64,000 bases of DNA from Virgibacillus litoralis (GCF_017873675.1 NZ_JAGGKK010000002.1:124001-188000), one strand, 5' to 3'; counted from the stretch's first letter, positions 9,635 to 20,151 are shown. Notes: a model not told the origin generated them from the letters alone. Numbers and translations are program-made.

Positions 9635-10641
9635 TTTTCTTTATTATTATCTTTAACAGATTTTTCTTTTTCAACAAACTCGAACCACTTCAAACCAAAC
9701 AACAGCTGACGGGAAGTAAACTGCAGGTCCTTTACTTGATTAATCATCGTATCGTTCGATGGATTGTCAATATAATCTTGGATTTTCTTTATGTAGGGGT
9801 ATGGGTTCAATAAATAAATCGCGAGTAAATAAAGTTCGCTTTTTTTCAGTTTATTATGGTTGGTATAAGCTGAAAATGAATCAGTTAATTGTGACGATGA
9901 TTGATCATAGTTGCGCACAAGTTGTTTTAGTAAAATAGACAAATCCATAATAGCATTATCATAAGTTGCTTTTTCCCAATTTAGTATGTACGTATCATTG
10001 TGATGAAGTATATGTTCTAAATTTAAATTTCCATGACATAGGCTATAATTCCACTCTTTATCATTTTGTATTTGACTTATAAATAGGTCAATGCAATTAT
10101 TTAGCACCGTGAGAACGTTGTCCATAATTCGAAATTGCGTACAAACTAGTAATTCAAATGGAGACATAAATCTATTTTTTTCAAACAACTCAACAAAGTA
10201 CAACTCTTTTTTATATAATTCTGCAGAGTTCTTCTGGTAATCGGTGAATGTGCTGATTAAAGTGTCAGTCTGAACAAACTGTGTTCGCTTTGTCTTAACA
10301 TGTATTTCACCAATTGCATTATATAAATTTCTAATTACTTGCTGCTGATCAAGTTTATTAGATGATAACCAAGGTGTTAGATAATAGTACGATTGATTAT
10401 TTATTGCGTATAATTTTGATTGCTTTGTTAAATAGACAGGCAATATACTTTGGATGTTTTGTGAATATGCTTGGTGATAAATATATTCCCAAAACGCCAA
10501 ATTACTTTCAGTTAGATTACTTTGCTTTAACGCATATAAATGCTTACCATCACTAATACGAAATAGCCGTTCCGATACCTGTTCAATTTTATATGGATGG
10601 ATCCCGTATTGTTCAGCTATTTTATGAATTACTTCATTCAC
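9631..10641 (-). CDS. ysxE: YsxE-like spore coat protein, CotS/kinase-like fold
   Basis: Resembles B. subtilis YsxE, a spore coat-associated protein of the CotS family with an aminoglycoside-phosphotransferase-like fold. The catalytic-loop region reads CHGNLNLEHIL, recalling HGDLxxxNIL with the aspartate replaced by asparagine, and the later metal-binding segment reads ILNWEKA rather than IDW/IDF, so phosphotransfer activity is doubtful. The GTG at 10641 has AAGGGTGG about 9 bases upstream; a GTG at 10656 is in frame but sits directly against the AAAGG. It follows spoVID, the same order as in B. subtilis, and is probably expressed in the mother cell with it. Confidence 0.85.
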   Translation of the reverse strand: MNEVIHKIAEQYGIHPYKIEQVSERLFRISDGKHLYALKQSNLTESNLAFWEYIYHQAYSQNIQSILPVYLTKQSKLYAINNQSYYYLTPWLSSNKLDQQQVIRNLYNAIGEIHVKTKRTQFVQTDTLISTFTDYQKNSAELYKKELYFVELFEKNRFMSPFELLVCTQFRIMDNVLTVLNNCIDLFISQIQNDKEWNYSLCHGNLNLEHILHHNDTYILNWEKATYDNAIMDLSILLKQLVRNYDQSSSQLTDSFSAYTNHNKLKKSELYLLAIYLLNPYPYIKKIQDYIDNPSNDTMINQVKDLQFTSRQLLFGLKWFEFVEKEKSVKDNNKEN

Positions 10642-10668
10642 ACTACATTTCACCACCCTTTCAAATAT

Positions 10669-10698
10669 ATACCCCTTACTTTACGAAGCAAGGGGTAT
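10669..10698. terminator. Hairpin between spoVID and ysxE
   Basis: ATACCCCTT (10669-10677) pairs with AAGGGGTAT (10690-10698) over a 12-base loop. There is no strong T-run on the minus strand, so it may attenuate or process the spoVID-ysxE message rather than end it. Confidence 0.5.
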
Positions 10699-10704
10699 TA
10701 GCTG

Positions 10705-11703
10705 TTAATTTTTCTTAAAAGGAATGTACAATAATTGACCTTCTTCAAGACTATCATCACTTAGATTATTTTGTTTCACTAATTGAAGTGCTGGTATCTG
10801 ATAACGTTTAGCAATTGATTCTACTGTATCTGTATTCTGGACAATACACAACCGCATCTTAGCATATCGATCATCATCATCACTTCTGAACATATCTGCT
10901 AAATAACTAACATCTTTGGTTTCACCTGATCGACTTTCATAGTTTTCTTCCATATAGTCAGATTCGGTGTAGTTTAATGTTGAGGATTCATGTGAACTTT
11001 CTTCTTCAGGAGAACTTTCCACAGGTTCCTTCTTGAAAAATTCCGCAAGTGATTGTGATTTCTTACTTTTCCAGCGTTCTTTTTCTGGTGATACACTATC
11101 TTCTACTTCCGGAGATAATGTAGGCGCATTCTCCGGTGTAAACTGGCTGTCTGGTTCAGTAGCTTCATTTTCTGCTTTAATATCAAACTCAAACGTTTCC
11201 TCTTCCCGAGGTGGTAAGAATTCATTATTTGTTTCTGTTACTTTTTCAGGTGCACCCTCGGTTTGATCGCTAATCCCATGTATTTCAATTCTAGAGCTTA
11301 ATTTAAGTTGACTCTGGTTTGGTATTTCATAATCAAAGGATTCAATGTTCACCGTCACATCGTTTAGATCTGCAACACGATATGTTGGCACAGAAATTTC
11401 AACTGGGAAACGGTGAGTAAACTCTGACTGGCCGTTATCCAGTTCTACCACTTTTTCAACATACCGTCTAGAATGGTAATCATCAAAATCTAATGTATCT
11501 TCATCCTCTACGTTTGAAAAAACTTCCTTTTGATATGAACCTTGAAGTTCAATTACTCCTCGAATCGAAATAAAATCGTTAAATGGCTGGATAGAAATTT
11601 CCGGGTCCAATGAAATTCCCAGCATTTCTGCAACTTCCTGTCCTTCTTCAAAATAAAGCGATTCATTTAAATCAAAGCTGAATACTTCCCGATTATTTGA
11701 CAA
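10705..11703 (-). CDS. spoVID: Spore morphogenetic protein SpoVID
   Basis: Needed for the coat to encase the spore; it acts on the forespore outer surface in the mother cell. The N-terminal domain (FSFDLNESLYFEEGQEVAEM, ISLDPEISI, ISIRGVIEL) closely resembles SpoVID. A long acidic low-complexity middle is followed by a C-terminal LysM domain (about residues 285-330, VQNTDTVESIAKRYQIP). The TTG at 11703 gives an N-terminus like that of B. subtilis and has AAGGGAGG 7 bases upstream. A SigE-like promoter lies about 50 bases upstream. The length of 332 residues is shorter than the B. subtilis protein, with the difference in the variable middle. Confidence 0.92.
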   Translation of the reverse strand: MSNNREVFSFDLNESLYFEEGQEVAEMLGISLDPEISIQPFNDFISIRGVIELQGSYQKEVFSNVEDEDTLDFDDYHSRRYVEKVVELDNGQSEFTHRFPVEISVPTYRVADLNDVTVNIESFDYEIPNQSQLKLSSRIEIHGISDQTEGAPEKVTETNNEFLPPREEETFEFDIKAENEATEPDSQFTPENAPTLSPEVEDSVSPEKERWKSKKSQSLAEFFKKEPVESSPEEESSHESSTLNYTESDYMEENYESRSGETKDVSYLADMFRSDDDDRYAKMRLCIVQNTDTVESIAKRYQIPALQLVKQNNLSDDSLEEGQLLYIPFKKN

Positions 11704-11753
11704 ATGACTTCCTCCCTTCAACACATATTCCATATGCTTATATGTCTTATTCA

Positions 11754-11782
11754 ACTATATGAAATATAAACAGAGGATATGC
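11754..11782 (-). promoter_or_regulatory. SigE-type promoter of spoVID
   Basis: On the minus strand GCATATC (11776-11782) and CATATAGT (11754-11761) are 14 bases apart. They fit the mother-cell SigE consensus (KMATATT, 13-15 bases, CATACANT) with one mismatch in each box. B. subtilis spoVID is known to use SigE. Confidence 0.65.
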
Positions 11783-12025
11783 TTATACCTATTAGAAAAC
11801 TTGCTTATCGTTAAATGATACTTTTTAGAAAGTGAAATTTACTTTCTCATAGCCTCCATATACTTTGGAGTACAATCCTATGTTACTTATGCAATAAGAA
11901 AGTATTTATTAAGTTCTAAGAAAGAGGTCGAGACAAAAGTATTTAAGTCAAAGTAAAATCCGAACTATGATTCAAAAATTCTTAAAATAGAATTCGAATT
12001 AGTCCGGACTTATTTTTTCTAATTA

Positions 12026-12197
12026 GATATAAACTGTGAAGTACTTTTTAAAAAGTTTGAGTGCTATTATGCCGCTCCGGAAATACACTTCGCAAACCTT
12101 AGGACGGCTGATGAGCCTCCTTGATCCTGCGTCGCTGCGTAGTTCTCATCTAGGCACCAGCTCCCACAGGTGTCTACGTGTATTTCCTCCGCTGTGT
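12026..12197 (-). repeat. Intergenic repeat family A, copy 1
   Basis: The reverse complement matches 44630-44801 along its whole length with scattered substitutions. Shared blocks include AGCGGAGGAAATACACGTAG, ACTACGCAGCGACGCAGGA, CAAGGAGGCTCA and GCGAAGTGTATTTCCG. It is much richer in GC than its surroundings and has no open frame. It lies downstream of hemL, between hemL and spoVID, directly beside a family B copy. Confidence 0.85.
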
Positions 12198-12240
12198 TTG
12201 CTCACTTATTCATAAATAAATGCATGTTGTGATGATATAA

Positions 12241-12431
12241 ACAAGTATCGTTTTTGCTTTCCAATCATAAGACTTACCTGACTTTCGCCAACCAACATGG
12301 AAGATGATTCAAGTGAATGTAATCTCATATAAAAGAAGATCGACGATACCGCCACTTTGCACGGAAACGTCGACCCACCAGTGATGTGCAGCGCAATACC
12401 TGCATCGAAAGACAGGAGCTTGTGCTGTTGA
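12241..12431 (-). repeat. Intergenic repeat family B, copy 1
   Basis: The reverse complement aligns with 32032-32230. Shared blocks are CAAGC-CCTGT, GGTCGACGTT-CCG-GCAAAG-GGCGGT, TTGGAAAGC-AAAA-GATAC and a GGCGAAAGT stretch. It ends against the 3' end of hemL and could supply its transcript end. Confidence 0.8.
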
Positions 12432-12436
12432 ACTTT

Positions 12437-13726
12437 TTACTTTTCTATTTTTGAAAATGCATTACGGACCGCTTTTAATGTCTTATTGATATCGTCGTCT
12501 GTATGGGCAGTTGATAGAAATAATCCTTCAAACTGTGACGGTGGCAAAAAGATGCCTTCGTCAATCATTGAACGATAATACTGTGCAAAATAGTCGAGAT
12601 TGGAGTTTTGAGCTGTTTCAAAATTAAATACTGGCTCGTACGTAAAGAAAAAGCCTACCATTGATCCAGCGCGATTAATTTGAAGTGGGATCTTATAATC
12701 AATTGCTGCTTGTTTATAACCTTCAATCAATTTGTCCACTTTTTTATTTATTTCGTCATAGGATGATTGGTCTAAAGCACTCAGCGTTTCATAGCCAGCT
12801 GTCATAGCAAGTGGGTTACCAGATAATGTGCCGGCCTGATAAATCGAACCTGCAGGCGCTACACTTTCCATGATTTCACGCTTGCCTCCATATGCCCCGA
12901 CAGGCAATCCGCCGCCAATCACTTTACCTAAGCATGTTAAATCAGGTGTCACACCAAAATATCCTTGTGCACAGTTATAGCCGACACGGAATCCTGTCAT
13001 GACCTCATCAAAGATTAGGAGAGAGCCATTTTCTTCGGTAACTCTCCTTAAATCCTGTAAAAAGTTTTCCTGTGGTGGTACAACACCCATATTACCTGAA
13101 ACAGGTTCAACAATAACAGCGGCAATTTCATCACCGTACGTTTCAAAAGCGTAACGCACACTTTCTACATCATTATAGGGTACTGTAATTGTATTTTGAG
13201 CAATAGATTCGGGAACACCAGGACTATCTGGCAATCCAAGTGTAGCAACTCCTGATCCAGCTTTGATTAGAAGAGAATCACCATGACCATGGTAATTTCC
13301 TTCGAATTTCAAGATTTTATCTCTTCCTGTATATCCTCTGGCAATTCGCAAAGCACTCATAGTAGCTTCTGTTCCTGAATTTACCATTCGTACCATTTCG
13401 ATTGACGGTACACGGTCAATTACCAATTGAGCTAGTTTGTTTTCTATTATAGTTGGTGCACCAAAACTTGTGCCTTTTTCTGTAGTCTCTTTTAATTTGG
13501 AAACCACTCGTTCATCAGCATGTCCCAAAATTAGCGGACCCCAGCTCAATACATAATCAATATACTCGTTTTGATCGATATCCGTTATTTTAGAACCTTT
13601 TCCTTGTTCCATAAATATCGGTGACATACCAACTGATTTGAACGCCCGAACAGGTGAATTTACTCCACCTGGCATTAGGTCCACTGCTTCTTTATATGCA
13701 TTTACCGAATTATCAAAGTTACCCAC
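12437..13726 (-). CDS. hemL: Glutamate-1-semialdehyde 2,1-aminomutase
   Basis: Turns glutamate-1-semialdehyde into 5-aminolevulinate, the second step of the C5 haem pathway, using pyridoxamine phosphate in the cytosol. At 429 residues it has the family length. Visible signatures are [10 protein letters not shown] near residue 20, [16 protein letters not shown] (about 118-133), [10 protein letters not shown] (about 238-247) and the cofactor lysine in [12 protein letters not shown] (about 267). The GTG at 13726 follows AGGTGAT. It is the last gene of the hemAXCDBL operon, 24 bases after hemB, as in B. subtilis. Confidence 0.97.
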   Translation of the reverse strand: MGNFDNSVNAYKEAVDLMPGGVNSPVRAFKSVGMSPIFMEQGKGSKITDIDQNEYIDYVLSWGPLILGHADERVVSKLKETTEKGTSFGAPTIIENKLAQLVIDRVPSIEMVRMVNSGTEATMSALRIARGYTGRDKILKFEGNYHGHGDSLLIKAGSGVATLGLPDSPGVPESIAQNTITVPYNDVESVRYAFETYGDEIAAVIVEPVSGNMGVVPPQENFLQDLRRVTEENGSLLIFDEVMTGFRVGYNCAQGYFGVTPDLTCLGKVIGGGLPVGAYGGKREIMESVAPAGSIYQAGTLSGNPLAMTAGYETLSALDQSSYDEINKKVDKLIEGYKQAAIDYKIPLQINRAGSMVGFFFTYEPVFNFETAQNSNLDYFAQYYRSMIDEGIFLPPSQFEGLFLSTAHTDDDINKTLKAVRNAFSKIEK

Positions 13727-13750
13727 AATTAATCACCTCATTTTTAAATT

Positions 13751-14731
13751 TTATTCATTTAACCATTTTGCTACGTCTTTTGCGAAATAGGATATAATCA
13801 AATCTGCTCCTGCTCGTTTCATTGCCGTCATCTTTTCAAGCACCAATTCTCTTTCATCAACCCAGCCATTCCTAGCTGCTGCTTTAACCATTGCATACTC
13901 ACCACTAACATTATAGGCAACAACCGGTGTATTAACAGTATTTTTAACATCTCGAACAATGTCCAGGTACGATAATGCTGGCTTAACAATTAAGAAGTCT
14001 GCACCTTCTTCTACATCTGACTCTGCTTCACGTAATGCTTCAAGCCGATTTGCCGGATCCATCTGATAAGATTTGCGATCTCCAAATTGCGGAGTACTAT
14101 CAGCAGCATCACGGAACGGACCATAAAATGCAGACGAATATTTAACTGCATAAGACATAATAGGAATATTTGTGTATCCAGCCTCATCAAGTGCCTGACG
14201 GATAGCGATCACAAAGCCATCCATCATGTTAGATGGGGCTATTATATCAGCACCTGCTTCTGCCTGTGATACTGCTGTTTTAGCTAAAAGTTTTAGTGAT
14301 TCATCATTATCAACATCCTGGTTATGAATAACACCACAATGTCCGTGAGATGTGTATTCACACAAGCATGTATCAGCAACTACAAGCATTTCTGGAACTT
14401 CCTTTTTTATACGACGAGTTGCCTCCTGTACAATACCAGTTTCAATAAATGCTCCGGTGCCTTGCTCGTCTTTATCATTAGGAACACCAAAAATCATAAC
14501 TGCATTTATCCCAAGAGAAATCAATTCTTCCATCTCATCTTTTACATAATCAAGAGAAATTTGGAACACACCAGGCATAGATGATACTTCGTTTTTTATT
14601 TTTTCCCCTTCGACAATAAAGAGCGGATAAATAAAATCATCCATTTTTAAATGATTCTCACGTACCAACGACCGCATTGCAGGTGAAGAACGTAACCGAC
14701 GATGCCGTTTAAAATTCAAATCTTTTACCAT
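13751..14731 (-). CDS. hemB: Delta-aminolevulinic acid dehydratase (porphobilinogen synthase)
   Basis: Condenses two 5-aminolevulinates into porphobilinogen. The catalytic metal region reads [14 protein letters not shown] with all three cysteines of the zinc-dependent type. The two substrate-binding lysines are visible in YAVKYSS (about 199) and [10 protein letters not shown] (about 251). The protein is 326 residues from ATG 14731; a TTG one codon earlier is less likely. It starts a few bases after hemD ends, inside the haem operon. Confidence 0.97.
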   Translation of the reverse strand: MVKDLNFKRHRRLRSSPAMRSLVRENHLKMDDFIYPLFIVEGEKIKNEVSSMPGVFQISLDYVKDEMEELISLGINAVMIFGVPNDKDEQGTGAFIETGIVQEATRRIKKEVPEMLVVADTCLCEYTSHGHCGVIHNQDVDNDESLKLLAKTAVSQAEAGADIIAPSNMMDGFVIAIRQALDEAGYTNIPIMSYAVKYSSAFYGPFRDAADSTPQFGDRKSYQMDPANRLEALREAESDVEEGADFLIVKPALSYLDIVRDVKNTVNTPVVAYNVSGEYAMVKAAARNGWVDERELVLEKMTAMKRAGADLIISYFAKDVAKWLNE

Positions 14732-14737
14732 CAAAAC

Positions 14738-15511
14738 CTATCCCTTCCTAGCTATATAATCAATAATTTGCTCGAGCATTCCATCTATCGTGAATTGCTC
14801 AGGTGTTAAAGTGTTTGTTATCCCTAATTCCAATGCACGCTTCTTGGTAGTGGTTCCTATGCAAACAAATACTTGGTTCTTACGTATTTGACCGTTGCTC
14901 ATTTCACTAAAAGCCTCTACTGCAGAGGGACTAGTAAATGTTATGAAATCAAGTTTATTCTGATTTAACAATTGATTTAATTCTTCTTCTACGCGAAAGT
15001 TATACATTGTTTCATATACCTCTAAAACGTCAAAGCAAATTTCATGTTTAGTAAGCCACTCAGGCAGAACTTCTCTGGATTTGTTACCTCGTACAATCAA
15101 CAGAGGCTCATCTACTACAGTGTATTTCTCAGTAAACTCAGTTGCCATTGCATCAGCATTATAGATCGATGGAATAAAATCTGCCTTGTATCCGTATGCT
15201 TCCAAAGTTTGTGCGGTCTTATGGCCAACAGTCGCAAATTTAATTTTGTCCAATACATTACTCATCCATTTATATTGTTTAGCAAATTGAAAAAAGCAGA
15301 CTACACCATTAGAACTAGTGAAAAAAATCCATTTATAATGATGTATGTTTTCTAGCAGTTGCTTATTTTCAAGCTTATCCTTACATGAAATTTTCAAAAG
15401 GGGTATTTCAATTGGTTTTCCGCCATGCTGTTTAACTTTTTCGGAAAATTCCTTAGCTTGATTTTCCTCACGGGTAATTAAAATTCTTTTTTCATGTAAA
15501 GGTACTGACAT
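14738..15511 (-). CDS. hemD: Uroporphyrinogen-III synthase
   Basis: Cyclises hydroxymethylbilane to uroporphyrinogen III with inversion of ring D. Sequence conservation is low across this family, but the two-lobed layout is visible: ILITREENQA at the N-terminus, WIFFTSSNGV near residue 90, FITFTSPSAVEAF near 190 and FVCIGTTTKKRA near 215. Its start overlaps the hemC stop (TAATG), so translation is probably coupled. The 257-residue length and the position between hemC and hemB fit. Confidence 0.93.
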   Translation of the reverse strand: MSVPLHEKRILITREENQAKEFSEKVKQHGGKPIEIPLLKISCKDKLENKQLLENIHHYKWIFFTSSNGVVCFFQFAKQYKWMSNVLDKIKFATVGHKTAQTLEAYGYKADFIPSIYNADAMATEFTEKYTVVDEPLLIVRGNKSREVLPEWLTKHEICFDVLEVYETMYNFRVEEELNQLLNQNKLDFITFTSPSAVEAFSEMSNGQIRKNQVFVCIGTTTKKRALELGITNTLTPEQFTIDGMLEQIIDYIARKG

Positions 15512-16440
15512 TAGTCGTCAAGCTCCTCTTTCACTTGATCGACAATTTCCTTTGCACCTTGATTTATCAATTTTTCGGCTGCTTCTTTACCAACTGCTAC
15601 TGGATCAGTTCCACGTACAACTTCTTTCAATATTGTCTTGCCGTCAGGTGTTCCAACCAATGCAGTTAAGACCATTTCATCTCCTTGTAAATAAGCATAA
15701 CCTCCGATTGGAATTTGACAGCCACCTTCCAGTAGATGCAGAAATGTTCTTTCAGCAGTAACCGTTTTTGTTGTATATTCATCATTAATTTTATCTAATA
15801 ATTCTCTTAGTTCATCATCATCTTCACGGCATTCAATTGCTAAAGCACCTTGTCCAACTGCAGGCACACACACTTCAGGCTCTAAATATTCAGTGATAAG
15901 TTCTTCACTTAAACCAACACGTTTTAGTCCTGAAACTGCAAGAATAATAGCATCATAATCTTCTTCATCCAATTTACGGATTCGTGTTTCAATATTTCCT
16001 CGTATCCATTTAACTTCAACGTCAGGTCGTTCGGCAAGAACTTGTGCAGATCTGCGTAAACTGCTGGTTCCTACAATAGCACCTTCGGGTAAATCTTTTA
16101 ATGCAACATTGTCTCTTGCTATATAGGCATCACGATGGTCTTCTCTTTCTGGCACGGAAGTAATCGTAAGTCCATCAGGCATCTGTGAAGGCATGTCTTT
16201 CATACTATGTACAGCCAGATCGATTTCTTTATCATACATAGCTTGCTCTATTTCTTTAACAAAAAGACCTTTTCCACCGACTTTTGACAATGTCACATCA
16301 AGTATTCGATCACCTTTTGTTACAATCTTCTTTACTTCAAATTCATTTTTAATCCCAGCTTTTTTTAACTGGTCTATCACCCATTCAGTCTGGGTTAATG
16401 CTAGATTACTTTTCCTAGATCCAACAACAATTTTTCGCAT
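15511..16440 (-). CDS. hemC: Porphobilinogen deaminase (hydroxymethylbilane synthase)
   Basis: Joins four porphobilinogen units into hydroxymethylbilane. It opens with [18 protein letters not shown], has VHSMKDMPS (about 80-88, with the catalytic aspartate), GTSSLRR (about 125-131), and the dipyrromethane-cofactor cysteine in [13 protein letters not shown] (about 241). The 309 residues are normal for the family. It lies 26 bases after hemX. Confidence 0.97.
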   Translation of the reverse strand: MRKIVVGSRKSNLALTQTEWVIDQLKKAGIKNEFEVKKIVTKGDRILDVTLSKVGGKGLFVKEIEQAMYDKEIDLAVHSMKDMPSQMPDGLTITSVPEREDHRDAYIARDNVALKDLPEGAIVGTSSLRRSAQVLAERPDVEVKWIRGNIETRIRKLDEEDYDAIILAVSGLKRVGLSEELITEYLEPEVCVPAVGQGALAIECREDDDELRELLDKINDEYTTKTVTAERTFLHLLEGGCQIPIGGYAYLQGDEMVLTALVGTPDGKTILKEVVRGTDPVAVGKEAAEKLINQGAKEIVDQVKEELDD

Positions 16441-16466
16441 TTTAACGCCCTCCTAAAATATAACGA

Positions 16467-17285
16467 TTAGAAATGAAAATTCGATAATATATTAAACAAA
16501 AAGAAATTAATTAATAAGATTAGAAATGCAGCTGTGTTATAAATTGATATAGTTTTTCCTTGATATCCTTTTACGAGACGTAACACTAAATAAATAACAT
16601 AAACAACTAAAACCAGTATGGAACCAATCGTTTTCAAATCAAACCAATAAAATTCGGCATTCGATACATATGCCCACACAACACCAAGAATAATCGCAAT
16701 TGTTAAAAGTGGAACTCCTAGTGTTACTGCTTTAAAGGAATAAGAATCCAGCCGATTCAAATCTCCAAATCTCCACATCCACCGCAATCCTTTCTTTTCT
16801 TTTAAAAACCGATACTGCGTGATATACATAATAGAAAGAAGAAAAGAGATGGTAAAGAACCCATATGAGACTATAGCAAGTGTTACATGTGCAATCAGTA
16901 TTTCATTTACGAGCTGAATTCCTCTACCCTGCAAATGTTCCTGCGCACTTGTTGAAATGTATAACAGTAATATAAAAAAACCTAATAAATTGGTGAAGAA
17001 TAAAATAAAATGAATTTGAAAAAGTTTATTTATAATTAGTGAAAAAGAAACGAGAACCCATGCATAAAAGTATAATCCGTCATACAATGTGAACACTGGA
17101 AAACTTTTTTCGATAAAAACTTGATTGAATAAAAAAGCGGTTTGAATAATCCAAACCATACTAAGTAACCAGAAGGCTATTCTGTTTGCCCTCCGGTTAT
17201 GTTGTATAAAATCAATAAAGTACCCAATCAAACTAAGTCCGTAAATAATAAGGATGATTTCATAAAGCCATTTCATTTCGAACAT
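16467..17285 (-). CDS. hemX: HemX, CcsA-like integral membrane protein
   Basis: A 272-residue membrane protein with about eight predicted spans and the cytochrome-c-assembly (CcsA/CcmC-like) layout, including a loop with FTLYDGLYFYAW and a His-containing span ILIAHVTLAIVSYGFF. In B. subtilis HemX sits between hemA and hemC and lowers the amount of glutamyl-tRNA reductase; the same role is inferred here. AAAGG precedes the ATG at 17285 by 9 bases. It is in the haem operon, 18 bases after hemA. Confidence 0.92.
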   Translation of the reverse strand: MFEMKWLYEIILIIYGLSLIGYFIDFIQHNRRANRIAFWLLSMVWIIQTAFLFNQVFIEKSFPVFTLYDGLYFYAWVLVSFSLIINKLFQIHFILFFTNLLGFFILLLYISTSAQEHLQGRGIQLVNEILIAHVTLAIVSYGFFTISFLLSIMYITQYRFLKEKKGLRWMWRFGDLNRLDSYSFKAVTLGVPLLTIAIILGVVWAYVSNAEFYWFDLKTIGSILVLVVYVIYLVLRLVKGYQGKTISIYNTAAFLILLINFFLFNILSNFHF

Positions 17286-17303
17286 ATTGGAAATCCTTTC
17301 ATC

Positions 17304-18677
17304 TTACTGTGGTGATGTTCTTTCTAATACAGGAAAGGATACTTCTTCATTTTGTTTTATTTTTGTTGAACTTTCATTTTTTTTTGTTTGTTTCGATAGT
17401 TCCTTTTGAACTTCCTCTTCAATTCCGAATATATTTACAAAAAGTTCCAAAGACTCGTCTCTATTTTTATCAGCTGCCAATTCTTTTGCCTGAGTTACAG
17501 GTTCTTTTAGGAGCTGATTAATAATACTTTTTGTATGCTTGTTAAGCACCTTTTTCTCTCTTGCGGTTAAATCGGGCATTTTCCGTTCAATACTTTTCAT
17601 TGTTTCTGCTTGAATGGACAACGCCTTTTGACGAAGCGCAGAAATTACTGGAACAACCCCAAGTGTTTGCAGCCACTCTTTGAAAGAAATGATTTCAGCT
17701 TCAAGCATAATTTCTATAGTCTCTGCGGCTTTTTCTCTAGCAGCTAAGTTTTTATCAACTATCCCCTGTAAATCATCTATGTCATATAAAAACACACTAT
17801 TTAATTCACCAATCCCAGGATCCAAATCTCTTGGAACGGCAATATCCACTAAGAATAGTGGTCTGCCTTTACGTTTCTTTTGGATTGGTTCAATAATTTC
17901 TTTTGTCAATACAACAGAATCTGAGCCTGTTGAACTGATTAAGATATCAGCATCATTAATAAGGTCATTTAAACGGTCTGTATGAGCTGCCTTGGCCTGA
18001 AACTTTTCAGCTAATAGTTCAGCTTTTTCATAGGTTCGGTTTACTACAGTAATCTTTGTCGCACCAGATCCATGAAGGTTTTTTGCTGCTAGTTCACCCA
18101 TTTTTCCAGCGCCTAATATAACTACATGCTTCTGTTCTAAATCGCCAAATATTTTCTTGGCCAATTCAACAGCTGCATAGCTAACAGACACCGCATGCTC
18201 TCCAATTGCTGTATCTTTGTGGGCCCGTTTAGCAAATGTAATTACCTGTTTAAATAATTCATTAAATACGGTTCCAGTAGTATGCATATTTTGAGCAGTT
18301 GAGAAGGCTTGTTTAATCTGCCCAAGTATTTGTGTTTCACCTAAAACCATGGAGTCAAGACCTGCAGAAACACGTAATAGATGTTCAATTGCACCATCAC
18401 TTTCCGATATTCGCAAGTAAGAAGTAAATTCTTCCTTATCTACCTGAAACCAATCAGCAAGGAATTGTTTGATATAGTAGCGTCCTGTATGAAGCTGGTC
18501 AACAACCGCATATATTTCTGTACGATTACAAGTGGAAACAATTACATTTTCCAAAATACTTTTTTGCTCTTTTAAAAGAAGCATGGCCTGATCGATATTA
18601 TCTTCAGAAAAGGTTAATCTTTCCCTAGTTTCGACAGGGGTTGATTTGTAATTAAATCCAACTTTAAGTATGTGCAC
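17304..18677 (-). CDS. hemA: Glutamyl-tRNA reductase
   Basis: Reduces Glu-tRNA to glutamate-1-semialdehyde with NADPH, the committed step of haem synthesis. Visible are [13 protein letters not shown] near residue 10, the catalytic cysteine in [10 protein letters not shown] (about 50), [15 protein letters not shown] (about 107-121) and the NADPH-binding [11 protein letters not shown] (about 190). The GTG at 18677 gives the family start [11 protein letters not shown] and has GGGGGTA 8 bases upstream; a TTG at 18692 lies inside that site. It heads the haem operon. A PerR-like box covers the likely -10 element, suggesting peroxide-responsive control as in B. subtilis. Confidence 0.96.
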   Translation of the reverse strand: MHILKVGFNYKSTPVETRERLTFSEDNIDQAMLLLKEQKSILENVIVSTCNRTEIYAVVDQLHTGRYYIKQFLADWFQVDKEEFTSYLRISESDGAIEHLLRVSAGLDSMVLGETQILGQIKQAFSTAQNMHTTGTVFNELFKQVITFAKRAHKDTAIGEHAVSVSYAAVELAKKIFGDLEQKHVVILGAGKMGELAAKNLHGSGATKITVVNRTYEKAELLAEKFQAKAAHTDRLNDLINDADILISSTGSDSVVLTKEIIEPIQKKRKGRPLFLVDIAVPRDLDPGIGELNSVFLYDIDDLQGIVDKNLAAREKAAETIEIMLEAEIISFKEWLQTLGVVPVISALRQKALSIQAETMKSIERKMPDLTAREKKVLNKHTKSIINQLLKEPVTQAKELAADKNRDESLELFVNIFGIEEEVQKELSKQTKKNESSTKIKQNEEVSFPVLERTSPQ

Positions 18678-18712
18678 GATAACTACCCCCAAAAGCTTAA
18701 AACATTTCTCAT

Positions 18713-18727
18713 TTATTACAATTATAA
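18713..18727 (-). promoter_or_regulatory. PerR-like box upstream of hemA
   Basis: The minus strand reads TTATAATTGTAATAA, two mismatches from the PerR consensus TTATAATNATTATAA. It contains a TATAAT that could be the hemA -10 box and lies 36 bases before the start codon. B. subtilis hemAXCDBL is known to be PerR-repressed, so this is a good regulatory candidate. Confidence 0.65.
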
Positions 18728-18740
18728 CATAGGCAATTCC

Positions 18741-18761
18741 TCACATTTTTGATAAATGTGA
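18741..18761. promoter_or_regulatory. Inverted repeat upstream of hemA
   Basis: TCACATTT and AAATGTGA form a perfect 8-base inverted repeat around a 5-base centre, 14 bases upstream of the PerR-like box. The spacing puts it near the expected -35 region. No known operator is assigned. Confidence 0.45.
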
Positions 18762-18896
18762 ACAGAATTTGAAACTATATGTTAGGATAATCGTATATTG
18801 ATATATAACTCATAACTCGTCTGTACTCTACCATACGAGTACATTAGAAGCAAGAATTTCGCCTATTTAATCGAATCGTGGAAGAGGTGTTCTATA

Positions 18897-19379
18897 ATGA
18901 AACGACAAAATTCGTTCGCAGCTTATATATTAATTGGAATTGGAGTTTACTTTCTGCTAAGAGAACTTAGAATTCCCATCATAACTGATTTCTACTCATG
19001 GCCAACATTTCTTATTATAATTGGACTCGCATTACTTATACATAGTTACACATCTAAAGATTATCAGCATTTATTCAGTGGAACAATTGTCTTGGGGCTG
19101 GGTATCCACTTTCACGGAATAGAACACTACGCATTCTGGATAGATCATTGGGCTGTATATCCAATGATTGTTGGCATTGCTTTTATAGTTCGATCCCTCA
19201 GAACTAAAAAGGGCTTCCTAATCGGTCTAATAATAACCGGCATATCCATACTCTTTATGTTTTCGGTGAAATTACCCCCAACACTTAATTGGATATATGA
19301 TGTCACAGCATTTCTTGAGAAGTTCTGGCCAGTAATATTAATTGCCATAGGTATTTATTGGTTGAAAAAGAAAAAATAA
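18897..19379 (+). CDS. Membrane protein with LiaI/DUF5668-like repeats
   Basis: A 160-residue protein with about six short hydrophobic spans grouped in pairs and the repeated pattern WPxxLIIIGxxLL (SWPTFLIIIGLALLI, AVYPMIVGIAFIV, KFWPVILIAIGIYWL), as in the LiaI-LiaF-like transmembrane region and DUF5668 families linked to envelope stress responses. It ends in a lysine cluster. AGAGGTG precedes the ATG by 8 bases. It is divergent from hemA and convergent with the ABC transporter genes. Its function is not known. Confidence 0.75.
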   Translation: MKRQNSFAAYILIGIGVYFLLRELRIPIITDFYSWPTFLIIIGLALLIHSYTSKDYQHLFSGTIVLGLGIHFHGIEHYAFWIDHWAVYPMIVGIAFIVRSLRTKKGFLIGLIITGISILFMFSVKLPPTLNWIYDVTAFLEKFWPVILIAIGIYWLKKKK

Positions 19380-19404
19380 TCTCCTTGGTGGAAGATTATT
19401 TTTT
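19371..19404. terminator. Bidirectional terminator
   Basis: A-rich AAAATAATCTCC pairs with GGAAGATTATTTT across a short loop with one bulge, flanked by A-run and T-run. It serves the DUF5668-like gene and the convergent ABC ATPase gene. Confidence 0.7.
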
Positions 19405-19410
19405 CATTAC

Positions 19411-20151
19411 TTATAAAATCGAACTCAGAAATGCTTGTGTCCTCTCTTCTTTTGGGTTATCAAATAACTCATTTGGCGGACCATATTCTACAATCTTACC
19501 ATCATGCATATAGAATACCCAATCACCAACTTCACGCGCAAAACCCATTTCGTGTGTAACAACGACCATAGTCATTCCTTCATCAGCTAGCTCCTTAATT
19601 GTCGATAACACTTCACCAACTAATTCTGGATCGAGTGCTGATGTTGGTTCATCAAACAGCATAACATCTGGTTTCATTGCCAATGCTCGTGCTATTGCAA
19701 CACGCTGTTTTTGGCCACCTGATAGTGTTGACGGGTATACATTATATTTGTCCCCTAACCCAACTTTATCCAACATTTCTTTTCCTTCCTTTATGGCTTG
19801 CTCCTTTTTCATTCCTTTCACTTGAGTTGGTGCCTCAATAACATTTCCAATTACTGTCTTATGAGGGAAAAGGTTGAAATGCTGAAATACCATACCAACT
19901 CGTTCGCGCACTTTATTCAAATTATGTGTACTCTCTTCTATTTGTTCTCCTTCAATTGTTATTATTCCGCTATTTTTCATTTCTAAAAAGTTTAGACAGC
20001 GTAACAGTGTACTTTTCCCTGACCCACTTGCGCCAATTAATACTACAACATCACTTTCTTTAACAGTTAAATCTATATCCCTTAGAACATGTAATTTCCC
20101 AAAAGATTTATTTAACTTCTCAACTCTAATCATTTCTTGTTTTTCACTCAT
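19411..20151 (-). CDS. Polar amino-acid ABC transporter, ATP-binding subunit
   Basis: Energises uptake by hydrolysing ATP on the cytoplasmic face. It carries Walker [10 protein letters not shown] (about 38-46), the Q-loop [10 protein letters not shown], the signature [15 protein letters not shown] and Walker [15 protein letters not shown], the standard set for GlnQ-type ATPases. It follows the permease gene by 14 bases in the binding protein-permease-ATPase operon. The substrate cannot be read from the ATPase. Confidence 0.95.
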   Translation of the reverse strand: MSEKQEMIRVEKLNKSFGKLHVLRDIDLTVKESDVVVLIGASGSGKSTLLRCLNFLEMKNSGIITIEGEQIEESTHNLNKVRERVGMVFQHFNLFPHKTVIGNVIEAPTQVKGMKKEQAIKEGKEMLDKVGLGDKYNVYPSTLSGGQKQRVAIARALAMKPDVMLFDEPTSALDPELVGEVLSTIKELADEGMTMVVVTHEMGFAREVGDWVFYMHDGKIVEYGPPNELFDNPKEERTQAFLSSIL

